Assembly (NCBI GenBank): GCA_034359265.1
Contig: CP136892.1
Location: 81,894,001-81,958,000, forward strand
DNA from: Canna indica
Lineage: Eukaryota > Streptophyta > Magnoliopsida > Zingiberales > Cannaceae
Length of the DNA stretch: 64,000 nucleotides
Direction of reading: 5' to 3'
Position 1 is the first letter of the stretch. Each line of letters begins with the position of its first letter. Below are positions 35,901 to 47,025 of the stretch, piece by piece. Under the pieces are notes generated by a model. The model searched no databases, was not told the origin of the DNA, and was given only the letters and a program-made list of their open reading frames with translations. Position numbers and translations under genes: made by a program.

Positions 35901-38900
35901 GTCAGAAACTAGATGGATGTGTCTTCAGTATTTTCCAATGTGCAGTGTATATCTGCCAGACAATTGTAGAAGTCTTTAATCTACTTGAGAATGTCACACA
36001 GATTGATTTTGTAGAATACTACTTGCTATACACCTATACCCTTGTTTAGCTGAACTAGGTGTGATGGCTGTACTTAATTGTTGTTGTTCAGGCTTCAGAT
36101 TTTTAAACTAAGATGATTTGCTATATACCTATACCCTCATTTAACTGAATTAGGTGTGATGGCTGTACTTTAATTGTTGTAGTTCAGACTTCATATTGTT
36201 CAAACTAAGATGATTTGATTTATTTGACTCTTTCTTTCTTTTTGAACTTCTTCCATTTGTGATTGTCTCAGGCTCAATCAGGTTTGTATGTTCGTGGCTA
36301 CCACAACTCACAGACAATCCCTTCACTTTCTGGTGAACACCAGGTTGGGCATCTTGGTAGTGAAAACCTTTTGAAACAAAGAGTTAATGGCGAGGCTGTT
36401 CATGGTTATAACCGTTATGGGACCAATAAAAATTATAGCTCACGCAGAAGTTCTGATTTTTCAAGTGAGCTAGTTCGTGGTCCTCGTGCTAACAGAGGCA
36501 GATCAAAGAGTTATTTAGGCTCATTGACTGGAAATGTCTATATAAATCAGTTTTTGCGCAGAGATAACTATAACAGACCAGATTTTCAGATTCAGTATGA
36601 AGAGGCCAAGTTCTTTATGATAAAATCATTTAACGAGGATGATATTCACAAAAGCATCAAATACAGTGTGTGGGCAAGTACTCCAAATGGTAATACAAAA
36701 CTGGATGCTGCATTCTGGGGAGCAGACAGAATAGTAGAGAAGGGCTCAAAGTGTCCAATTTTTCTTTTTTTTTCAGTGAGTAACAACATAAATGTGCCCT
36801 GATATGTTCAGTGTTCCACATTGCAATTCCTTCATATTTTGTCAACTCAACATAGTGCTTTTTTATTTCACGTATATTGCTCCAGAAGTTTGTGTTCATT
36901 CAGTCTGCTAATTTATTTTGTTACAACTTGCCTATATTATAACCCATTCATTACGCGCTTGTTTTCAAGTAGTTCATAGATTAGTCAATTTATAATTCAT
37001 GTACTCATCTTGCTTTCTTTCTCATTACAGCATAGGGCTTACTTAGTTACCTTAGAATTCCCTTTATTCCTTATTATGTGGATAACATGCAACACTAATG
37101 TGAATTTCAGAAGCAAGTCTCCATCTATCTTCTTTCCTGATTAGGCAAAGCTGTCTCAATCCAATGCATATCAGCTGCTTGAATGTTTTGCTCGAGAAGT
37201 TATACTTTATGGATTTTGTATCATTGCTCAGTTTTTCAAAAGAATTTTCTTGTTTTCAGGTTAATGGTAGTGGCCAGTTTGTTGGGTTGGCAGAGATGAC
37301 TGGGCCTGTTGATTTCAATAAGAACATGAATTTTTGGCAACAAGAGATTTGGAATGGGTTTTTTCCAGTTAAGTGGCACATTATAAAGGACATACCCAAT
37401 AAGCTTTTCCACAACATTACACTTGAAAACAATGACAACAATGCTGTAACTTTTAGCAAGGACACCCAAGAGGTACCATCGTCTTTTAATTTATTTAGTT
37501 TTAAAAGTATAAAATCCACAGCATCTATGTTTCCAAACCTTCCAGAATATGAAAACATCTAGAAATTCATGTAATACAGTAACAGTGGCTTTTAAATACC
37601 TGTATAACCTTAAACTATTTACATAGACAGACCTTACTATGTTAACATTGCTACTGCGTTTTAAGACAGTTCCAGAATGAAAATGTTTATACACATCCCA
37701 GACCCAAAGATTTAGCAATGTCAATATAGTTTTGTTACTTGAGATTTCTTCTTAAGGACTAGTTTATTTGGAAATGTATGCTATAAACACATACTACATG
37801 CAATACAAACCCACTAGTAGACAGTACCTTCTGCTACTGTTGCGAAGAATGTTAGGGCATCAAAATCTACTTTACTAGTCACATTTTCCATATAGTTACC
37901 AAGCTTTTTTTCTCATGGTAAATTTATAATTTGAGTTATGAATATTTTGCATCCTTGTGATTATTGATGTGCCATTTGTGTGCTATCTCAGTGTTCACGA
38001 AAAACATTGGTTGCATATTTCTGTTTTTGTTATAATTATCAGGGCATTTTATCTGTTTCCATTATTGATTTCATACTTTCTGCCATGGTTTAAAATACCG
38101 ATACCGGTCATCATCTCGGCTGATGACCGGTACCGGTACGTACCGGTACCGTGCCGTACCGACACACGGTACGGTCCGGTACGTAAATGGCATACCGAGC
38201 CTCTTTTCTTTTCTTTTTTGATTTTGTGTTAAAAATAACTCCAATAACCCATGATTGATCAAGAAATACTTAAATTTCATATCCAAATGTCAAATACATG
38301 AATACAATGTTTAAAATGCGGACGAATGACGTCCATCGTACTCGTACATATCTTGGGGACATACACGACTAAGGTCAACACCGTAAGTCTGCAATGCCCA
38401 TATCTGAAAATGATCCCATGTCATCATGTCTTGGTATCCATTATACCACATACTTATCAGTGTTTCTTTGTTGACCGTCCAAGAACTAGTCCCTGTATCA
38501 TCAGTTGAGTAGGTACTTGATACGGAGTGGGTTGATTCGGAAACTTCTTGCAAGCTACTCATCATATCGTGGTGGTAATCTTGCAAAGCTGTCGGTCCAC
38601 CTCCTCGACGCCGGCCTTTCTTCTCGTACACCCGAGTTGTTTGTCTGGTTCTAGCACCGTGATCCTGATCTTGGGTGGAGTGGTCGAAGTATTGCTCATT
38701 CGTCCACAGATCGGTAGGTGCTAGTGTTGATGGTACGACAGTGTCTTCTTCCCCAGCTCCATCATCATCTCCTCCGTCTTCTGTGCTGCTACTGCTACGA
38801 ACCGAGGGCTCGTCTTCTTCGTCCTCTTCCGCTTCTGCAATCACGTCCAAATGATCAATTGGTCGTTTCCCTTTCCCTTTCCCTTTGCCTTTGCCTTTTG

Positions 38901-41900
38901 CCTTTGAAGGTGAAGGTGAAGGTGCCTTCTTCTTTCCCTTTAATTGTGAAGGTGGAGAGTCGGACGTGGATCGTCGTCTTACTCGTCGAACTCGTTGAGA
39001 GTCCAAGGGAGCAAAGTTCATGTCCCTCTCAAGAACTTGACTGTACGTGTCTTCTGGGTGACTCTCGGACTCAATAGCATCAGATATAATTGGTGAAGGC
39101 CGAGGTGGTTCGCCTGGTTGAGGTTCATCAAGAAGAGGCGGGTCAGTCTCCATTGCACTCCACCAATCAATTATTGGGTCTGCATTGCCTTGGACGAACT
39201 CGACATCGAACGGATCTACATGTAGAATTTCTCTATCTTCGTTCCGTGACGCCCGCATTCGAAGTCGCATGTTATAATGAACATATACGAACTTCTCTAA
39301 TCGGGCGTACGAAAGGCGATTGCGCGGCTTCGTATGAATCAAGGCGAAGGTCGACCAATTCCTCTCGCATCCACTTGATGATGTGGTTTGCGAGAGGATG
39401 CGTGTTGCAATCTTTCGAAGAGTTAGAGATTCGTTTCCAAATTGCAACCACCATTCGACTGCAGCAAATTTAAAATTAATATTAGTAACGGGATTTTATC
39501 TTTGATAAATAAATTGACAAAGAAAATCTATCTACCTGGATCCATAGTATCTCGGATGGAGATTGCAAATGAATCTCCGAAATTGCCAGTTGCATCGCGG
39601 AACCATTTTAATTCATTGAGAGCTTGTGCCGCTTCTTGGTTGGATCCCGACATTCGTTGTATGACCTTGCGGAGGGGATATAACAAACTATCGACCATTC
39701 CAAGATTATACCGGTATTGGTATGAAGGATTTAAATAATACCCTATAAAAAATTAAGCATAATGAATAAGTAATTAAGCATAATGAATTAAATTTAAATA
39801 ATTTTTTGATATTAAATAAAAAATACCTGCGATGTGTATGTCACGGCTCATTTGATTATCCCATCTCTCGGAGATAATTTTGATGAATGGTTCATACTTG
39901 GCAGGAGAAATCATAACCCTCTTGATTTCTTCTTGTGCTTGGTGGATGTAGTGGTAAAGATGACTCATTTGAGGCGTCTTTTCCATATCTACCTGTCGTA
40001 GAACCTTGTACAAAGGTTCTACGGCGACGACTATTTCTGCGATGCAATCCCAGAAATGCGTGTTGAGGATGAACTTCTCTGTTTGTTTTCCATCGGCTTT
40101 TCCAGCATATCTTGATAAAGTCCATTCCTCACTTGTAAACATGGTTCTAAGGGCCGCCTTTTTTTGTTGGAGTGACCTTAATGCGATGAAGGTGGTTGCA
40201 AAACGAGTCGCTCCCGGTCGAAGAATTTCACCTAAAATATGAAATTATCATTAGTAAATATTTATGATAAACTAATTAATAAATAAATATTAGAAATTAC
40301 TTTAAAATTAATAAATTACCTTCTGTAAATTTTTTCATTAGGGCGTGTACCCATGTATGGTTGTAGATGAAGCGGATAATTTGTTGCGCCTTCTTTACCG
40401 TCAACTTCACCATCGGTATATCACCGATATCTTTCATCATTAGGTCTACACAATGGGCTGCACATGGAGTCCAACATATGTGAGGATAATCTTGTTCAAT
40501 TATCTCACCTGCCTTTTTGAAATTGGCTCCGTTGTCGGTTATAACTTGAACAAGGTTCTGAGGTCCAATCTCCTCGATCACCTCCGTCATCAGCTTCGAG
40601 ATGTAGTAAGCGTCATGGATTTCATCGGACGAGTTCACCGACTTGTGATAAACAACTCTCCGGTTGCAATAGACGAGGAAGTTGATGATGCTCATTCGGG
40701 TTGGCCCGGTCCAGCTATCGCACATCAAACTGCATCCGTACTCCCCCCATTGTCGCTTGATTCCATCGATCCAGGTTTTTATTTCTTCGACCTCCGCTTC
40801 TAGGTAAGGACCTGAAATTTCATAGGGAGTTGGAGGGGCAATACCTGGGCCTACCTTTTGGATGGTAGACACCATGGTTCGGTAGTATGGGTTGTTGGCT
40901 GCATTTGCGGGAATCCGGCTGAAATGGAACCATTTGGAGATGGCTCTCCCCAACTCCCACTTCTTCGACTTGCTGTACATATCGTCTATACGTGGTTGCT
41001 TTGCTGATGGAGGAGGAAATGCCCTGGGATCAAGATCAGAAACATTAATATTAGTTTTCCTACCACTTGCTCCGAGGTTTGTGAAGAATCCACGAAGGCC
41101 TCCTCTGCTGCTTCCTCTGCTCTGAGTTTGAGGTGCTCTCATGCTAGAACTCCGACCAATATAAGGACCGGAGGGAATTGGACCGCTTCGGTCCATTGCT
41201 CCGGCAGCCGAAGTTGAGCCGACGCTGCTTATGCCACCGCTGCCACTGCCGTCGCCATATTCGAATTGAGATCCGGGATAATACATCCGTTCTCGTTCGA
41301 ATTCAGCATGCTCCAATGAAGCTCGGATGCCGGCTTCAAGTTCCGGATCCTCATCGTTATCGCCACCTCGAGCCTCATAATGGCCACCGCTGACATCTTG
41401 GGTAGCTCGTCGGTCGAACTCGGCTTGTTGAGCTGCATTCTTAAGACGTTGCTCCTTCTTGTTGGTGAGCATATCTTTAAACATTTGTCGGACTTCCGGC
41501 GGTGCTTGGGTGCATTTGACGACGTCGCTGGATGTTCCGGCCAAGTGTGCCTTTAATCGAGTGACGCCTCCACCACGAGAAATCATATTACAGTGGATGC
41601 ATTTCCAGTGGTTAGCCTTCTCCAACCGAACACCGTGTTGCCATGCGGGGTCGACTTGAGATTTCGGCGCCATTTGAGCAGAATTTCGACGTAGAAATTA
41701 AGAAAGTAGAGAGAGAGAGAGATTGAGAAAGATTGAGAGTTTAGAGAGTTTAGATGAGTAGAGGGGGTGAGTGAGAGTAAAAGAGGTGTTTTGGGGGCTA
41801 TATATAGCCACCAAAACATCCAAAAATGACAAAAAAGACCCTAAGACCCGTTTTTTGCTGTCGGTGCTACAGTGCTGGATGTCGGCACTGTAGCAGCCCA

Positions 41901-42794
41901 ACGGCTCTTACAAAGAGCCGTTGGGTTGGGATGTTGAGTGATACCGGGTGATACCGGGCAATACCGCCCGGTATCATAGCTCTTACCGCCCGGTATTTGA
42001 TAAATACCGGGCGGTATTTATCGGTATACCGGTATTCCTTAAGTATACATATTTTGCTACAGTGCAAAATATCATACCGGGCGGTATAGCCCGGTATGAT
42101 AGCAAATACCGCCCGGTATTTCATAAATACCGGACATACCGGGCGGTATTTACCGAGATGCCCGGTATTTACCCATACCGGGCATCTCGTATACCGGTTT
42201 TTTCAAAAACCGGTAAATACCGAGCTTACCGCCCGGTACGGTACGAGATTTGAAACCATGCTTTCTGCTTCTGTTATAAATATCAGGCTGTTTTCATCGG
42301 TTTCTTTGATCCTTATTTTTGTTTACTTCTGCATATTGCTTTTTATAGATAGGACTCCCGCAAGGTTTGAAAATGCTGCAAATTTTCAAGAACTACCAAC
42401 TATTAACAGCACTGTTGGATGATTTCGAGTACTATGAGCAGAGAGAGAAGAGCCTGCGGTTTACGAGGAACAGGCGATCTGCAATGATGGATCCTGAAAG
42501 AGAATTCTGTGAAGATAGTAGTTCTATGGTAAGTATGGGTGCCTCCCCTACCCCCTAGTGTTTCTCATTTTCTTCTGTCATACACCAAAAATTTCTGTGA
42601 GATTCAAAGTGATTTGACTCAGTTAAACATGCTCTTGGTGGGAATTGTTGATGCAGAAGCACTTGGAAGCAGCAGTGAGTAAGATGAAAGTGAGTAAGAT
42701 GAATGTGACTGCAGAATCTAGCAGAAGTCCTCATCTCATGCCTTCGCCAGCTAGTACTGGAAGACCCGATTGTCAACGGCGGCCGAAATATTGA
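32944..42794 (+). CDS. YTH-domain (ECT-type) m6A RNA reader
   Basis: Proposed exons: 32944-32997, 33817-33871, 34276-34338, 35149-35336, 36272-36775, 37260-37472, 42349-42528 and 42657-42794. Phases agree, giving 464 residues. The last five exons are secure; the first three rest on splice signals and phase only. Residues about 231-375 are the YTH domain: AKFFMIKSFNEDDIHKSIKY, CPIFLFFSVNGSGQFVGLAE, KWHIIKDIPN, DTQEIGLPQG, LDDFEYYEQREKS. The three aromatic-cage tryptophans expected for N6-methyladenosine are present (about W254, W314, W319). Family knowledge: cytoplasmic readers that control mRNA fate. The model lacks the long Tyr/Pro/Gly-rich N-terminus usual in ECT proteins. An alternative start at ATG 34289 with a candidate exon near 34490 loses frame at 35149. 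Intron 35337-36271 holds a LINE fragment and intron 37473-42348 a hAT transposon. Confidence 0.82.
35348..35712 (-). mobile_element. 5'-truncated LINE-type insertion with 17-bp TSD
   Basis: A 17-base direct repeat AGGAAGGTACATTTTTT lies at 35331-35347 and again at 35713-35729. The enclosed 365 bp on the minus strand ends in AATATCTCGCTTTTTGC followed by a poly-A run, as expected for target-primed reverse transcription of a LINE 3' end. The left TSD copy contains the end of a YTH exon and its donor (AGGAAG/GTACAT). A frame on the minus strand across the insert and the YTH exon is not a gene. Confidence 0.75.
38311..41673 (-). CDS. hAT transposase, intact, with long C-terminal extension
   Basis: Four exons, 40320-41673, 39827-40231, 39536-39742 and 38311-39458, joined in phase to 1037 residues with no stop or frameshift. 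A BED-type zinc finger lies at about residues 20-55 (C24, C27, H43, C54; WKCIHCNMISRGGGVTRLKA). The catalytic core has D319 in CDSWTG and D380 in ITDNGANF, followed by CAAHCVDLMMKD (DUF659-like). The hAT dimerisation region opens the last exon (FGNESLTLRKIATRILSQTT, GCERNWSTF, RLEKFVYVHYN). After it come about 315 further residues, acidic and Ser-rich with a KGKGKGKGKGK run and a final WDHFQIWALQTYGVDLSRVC part; this tail is longer than usual. Function: binds its own ends, cuts and pastes the element. Confidence 0.93.
41797..41808 (-). promoter_or_regulatory. TATA box of the hAT transposase
   Basis: CTATATATAG lies about 125 bases upstream of the transposase ATG on the minus strand, followed by a CT-rich leader. 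Confidence 0.6.
41865..42250. repeat. hAT subterminal palindrome array
   Basis: About a dozen ATACCGGGCGGTAT-like units lie in both orientations at 41940-42250, with long palindromes such as CCGCCCGGTATTTGATAAAT continuing into its complement. Nearer the gene are two hairpins: GTGCTACAGTGC against GCACTGTAGCA, and CAACGGCTCTT against AAGAGCCGTTG. In other hAT elements (Ac) such subterminal repeats bind transposase; the same role is inferred here. A shorter CCGGTACC-rich set is at the left end (38097-38190). Confidence 0.8.
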
Positions 42795-45193
42795 CCTGGT
42801 GGATTCTGTGTTTCTCAGACACCACATCTATATCACTTAGACATTGTCTTTTGACTCTTTTGACACAATCTTTAAATTAATGCTGGAGAAGCTGACCTTA
42901 GTATTTGTTGGAATATCCATGAACCAGCAACCAAATATTTTGTGAGTTTATTAGAAGAAAATTTTGGGTTCTTGAATACTCAAAAATTAAATTTTATATA
43001 TTGATAATTATTCTGGTTGCAGATTCATGGATATTTTGAATTGATGTTATCTTGATATCACAGTTAATACTCAGATGTATGTATTGTGAAATTTGGGTTG
43101 ATTATTGTGACTTGGCTTGGTTAAACTTGATCAGACTCAGGTCAAACTATCAATGAGCTGATCTGAAGTGGATTTTAGAGCATTGGTCCCATTGGATACA
43201 TCATGTTAAATTTTGGCTATGTATAGCCTATCTATTTAACCAAGCTTAACATAAATTTGAGTTCGTGAGGTTACTTTCTTTTTTTTCATATACAAAGTAA
43301 TTAACCTACTTGGATGATCTGCAGCAGAAGTAATGGTAAACAATTTCTTGTCATATAATCGATAAACAAACGAGTAACATCAAATATATTATGATGCGCT
43401 TCTACACTTCCAAATAATCTTTTCAAGAATGGATTAAACTGGATGATAACCGATCAGATTCTTTATAATGTTCTAAGATTCTTTTAGAAATTTTTTCAAT
43501 TTCTTAAATTTAACTAGTTGAACCTATCAAACCAGTCAGACCAAGAACTAATGGTCCAACCATTGAAATACTGGTCTGGTCTACAAATATTATGGCTTCA
43601 ATGAAGTGCAAGACTGAATAGTTGGTTTCGAATTCTTCTATTTATCTATATTTAATCTTTATTTGAGCATTTGACATCTTTTTTTATCTTCTTGCCCATT
43701 AATTTCAGCCAATATTGCTGTCATCTTTCAATCTCATCCTCTCTCTCAGTCAAGGAGAAGCAGCCAAGCTATACTCACATGATTAGACCTTTGCAATATT
43801 TCTGCCTCCATTTTTCTTCCTAGACAAATCAGTCACTGTCTTTATTCTTTCTGACAAAACACTTGGGCCCTTGACATGATGCTGAGGCCAGTGGAATCTG
43901 CACTTATAATATACAGATGTAGTGCTGATTTCTCTGAAATCAATTCAACTCTGTTTCCAAAATTGGATAATTTTATTTGCAGCACTAATTGCGTTTATAT
44001 AAAGACTAAACCTTTTCAAGGCACCTTTTCTTGTTCATAAACAGATGAGAGCTTGGGATGATACTGCATTTCCTCTTTATTTTCCCAGTGTCATAAACCC
44101 TAATGCAAAGCATTAGAGAGATGTTCTGATAACTTGGTTTGCTTATATAAGAACAAAGCATACCTAATCAACTTGCCAATCTGTTGAGCTTCATTAAAGT
44201 CATTTTGTTGGTTTGCCAATTATAATTGTGATTGGTACCAGATAGAACAAATCATCACCCACTATTCTATTCTTGGCAGACAAGTCCTAGTCTAGCCAGC
44301 AGATGCAGATGCCAACAAATGACAGAGTAAAACCTTGTCATGGAGAGCTCGAGTTTTCATCAACCTGTGGACTGAATTCAAGGTAAGACATATCTCTTCA
44401 TCACCTACTTTTCATTTTCTAAATTCATTGGAGGGTTATCTGCAGACACATCATCCATTGTTACTGCTGAAAATTTAGATTCTTCTCAACCTCTCCAGTC
44501 TTTGTCGTTCCTTTCATCTCAAGGATTTTGATAACAAATCTTAAGAAATCATAATGAAATTTTGTGGCAAACATTTGAGACTTGTATGAAAGTTTAGGGG
44601 TTGAAGTTTCAGAACTTAAAAACACATATCTATTTTAGTGTGCTACTCTTGGCCACAAGGACAACTGCAAACATCTTGTGAAGGTAGAGAAGAACTCATA
44701 AGCTATCAGTTATTTATGTTTATTTTGCTTTATTTATTTTCAGTTGTGATCTCAAAGTCAAGTTCCTAATAGAAACAAGGCTTTATATTTCCTATCCCAA
44801 CTCAAAATGAAAGAGAAAATTTTATGATTTTGTTAGATTATTGTTCATCATTTTCTTGTCTAGTTTTCTTTTCATCTAGCTGTTAATAGTTTTGTGACAT
44901 CAGGATTCAGGAACCAAGTTCCTGAATATATACTTCAGTATGAAAGAAAGCAAGTTCTTTTTTATGGCATTTTTAATACCTTAGCCAAAAAAGTGATTAC
45001 TTGGATTTCTTCTAGATTTATGAAGGCTTGTTGTGGAGAAGAATCTAATAGAAATTTTTTTTGGGTGAAATCTTTTGCTCTGTTTCAGTGTATATTTATA
45101 CTTGCTTGATATCAGAATGCAGATCTAATTCTTTCTGCAACCCAAAGCATTCAAACTTGCTCATTCTGTATCAAAACACAGCAGTGCAAGCTC
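42795..45193. other. Intergenic; leader of the next gene at right
   Basis: YTH 3' UTR at left. The rest is AT-rich with no gene I can support. 44300-45193 probably holds the promoter and leader of the small membrane protein gene. Confidence 0.5.
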
Positions 45194-46221
45194 ATGGAGA
45201 GACCATATTTTTGGACTAACAACTCAACCCCATCTCAAGACGATTCATGGAAGAATACTGCTTCCACTTTGTCCATGAACTCACTCTCTTTCTGCTTTCT
45301 TGCCACTGCAATCTTGATACTGATGTTTCTCGTGATGGCGATCTTTGAACGTATACTTAGAGCAAGTCAGCATCACGAATCGCCTCCCACTTTTCCTCAA
45401 GGGGATTCAGGGTTTCATGAAGAAGAGCATCACATTCATTCAGCTAAGAAGATTGATAGTTCACAGCATGTGAGTTCAGTTCCATTTTGGATATTTGACT
45501 ACTTCTTGCTTTCTTCAATGCTTTTGCACATATTTAATTTCAGAAAAAGTTAAAATATTTGTAATTACAACAACAAATCCAAACTTGCACATCTCAATCT
45601 GTTAAAGAAGAATTTTTTTTCCAATAAGAGGATAATACATCAGATTGCAGAACCTCTAATTCCTTGCATTCCTGAACCAAATTTCACTTTTAACAAATCA
45701 GTAATACTATAACTAAAACTAGTGTCTTTCTTTCTTTCTTTCCTTCTAAAGAGTAAATTATAGTTTATCTGTCGAAACTTATATGAGCAGTCTGCTCATA
45801 AAATTTTTTATGTACAAGTAGAAATTAGCTTTGACCGAATGAACATGAATAATAAGAGAATGAATATGATTAAATGAATATGAATTCATATTCATTCTTT
45901 TTTAACTCATAGAAGCTGCACTCTTATCCGTCGGTGGATAAAGTCGATTTTTTATTTTATGATTTTTTAGGGTGTCATTTTGCTAGAATGTGATTTCTGA
46001 ATTTATCATATTACCAACATCATTATCACGTTGTCCATTTGTTCAGCTATATGATTCGAATTTGTTTACAGGTGGCAGATTCGAATACCTTTGACTTCTC
46101 TGTGATGATGCCAGGTCAACTATGTCCAACCCACCTAGCTAGACCTGCTCCTCTTCCTTCTCTTCCAAGAGAAGGGATACATTGGCCAACCCATGCTCCT
46201 CATGCTCTCGCTTCTGCCTAA
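45194..46221 (+). CDS. Small plant-specific membrane protein
   Basis: Two exons, 45194-45469 and 46072-46221, joined in phase after CAT/GTGAGT and TTTACAG, encode 141 residues. The N-terminus has an aromatic PYFW segment, then SMNSLSFCFLATAILILMFL, which begins a single membrane span (about residues 31-53), then a His/Glu-rich linker. The C-terminal half is a conserved-looking block: VMMPGQLCPTHLARPAPLPS followed by PREGIHWP. I recall this architecture from unannotated plant proteins but know no function. With one span and a proline-rich tail it is probably an integral membrane protein of the secretory system or plasma membrane, which is an inference. Confidence 0.75.
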
Positions 46222-46396
46222 CTCTCAATCTACTCTTCTGTATCCATTAATATATATATATATATTATTTTGTTGTTGTTGAACAAGCAGAAATAGCATT
46301 TGGTATAACACTAGTAATATCATTAAGGATGACTACATAAATAATTTGTGATCCTAAATTGCTATGTTTGATACCAAAAGGAATAGAGGAGCATGG

Positions 46397-47020
46397 TGTT
46401 AGGGCCCTTGCACAAGATCGTGTCCACGAGCGATTCAATTGATCCAATGAAGAAGCTCCTGACTTCCTAGCCAAAGGATCAAGAGTTTCCTGTTCGGAGG
46501 AAGGAGAACCTCGCTTCTTCTTCTTCTTCCCTATGGTGGCTGATTTCCTGGGCGGGGGAAAGGAAGGAATTTGTGCACGGGAGGGGAGAGAGGGAGAGAG
46601 AGATCAAGATAGAGATAGATACTCTTAAATAAAAATCCTATACTCCCTTTGATTTCCGAGTGTAGCTTTTTATACAAGATCTCACATAAAATGTCAACAC
46701 CTACTTATGATCACTCTTCCTACTAATGAAATGGATATTTACCACTCATCCCACTACCACTGCTTTAACAGATAATTACCACTCTAACAAGATAATAATC
46801 ACTCTAACAAAATAATGACTACCACTACTCTAACATATAATTATCACTCTAACAAGATAATGACCACTCTAAAAGGATAATGACTATCACTACTCTAATA
46901 GATAATTACCATAACAATTAGATAATGACTAACTCCACCAATTAATCAATAACTAAGCCCACTTCTTTCACAACTATCAAGAGACTACATCCACTTGTAT
47001 ACCGGTTCTTCTATATAACA
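46397..47020 (-). mobile_element. Solo LTR, 624 bp
   Basis: It begins TGTTA and ends TAACA, with a perfect 5-bp TSD CATGG at 46392-46396 and 47021-47025. A TATA-like TATAAAAAG on the minus strand (about 46666-46674) suggests the transcriptional sense is minus. The right half holds a degenerate tandem motif related to CACTCTAACAAGATAATGAC. There is no internal region or second LTR. The clade (Copia or Gypsy) cannot be told from the LTR alone. Confidence 0.78.
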
Positions 47021-47025
47021 CATGG

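Larger units (their letters stand above)
38084..42260 (-). mobile_element. Complete, apparently autonomous hAT transposon
   Basis: The element is 4177 bp, bounded by a perfect 8-bp TSD CTTTCTGC at 38076-38083 and 42261-42268, the length diagnostic of hAT elements. Its terminal inverted repeats begin CATGGTTTAAAATACCG (left) and CATGGTTTCAAATCTCG (right, reverse complement). It sits in an intron of the YTH gene in opposite orientation and carries one intact transposase gene. Both subterminal regions are dense in ACCGGT/CCCGGTAT motifs. The perfect TSD and undamaged coding sequence suggest recent insertion. Confidence 0.95.

Noticed and set aside
38718..39473. Plus-strand frames of 119 and 127 codons
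   Set aside because: Antisense shadows of the hAT transposase last exon.
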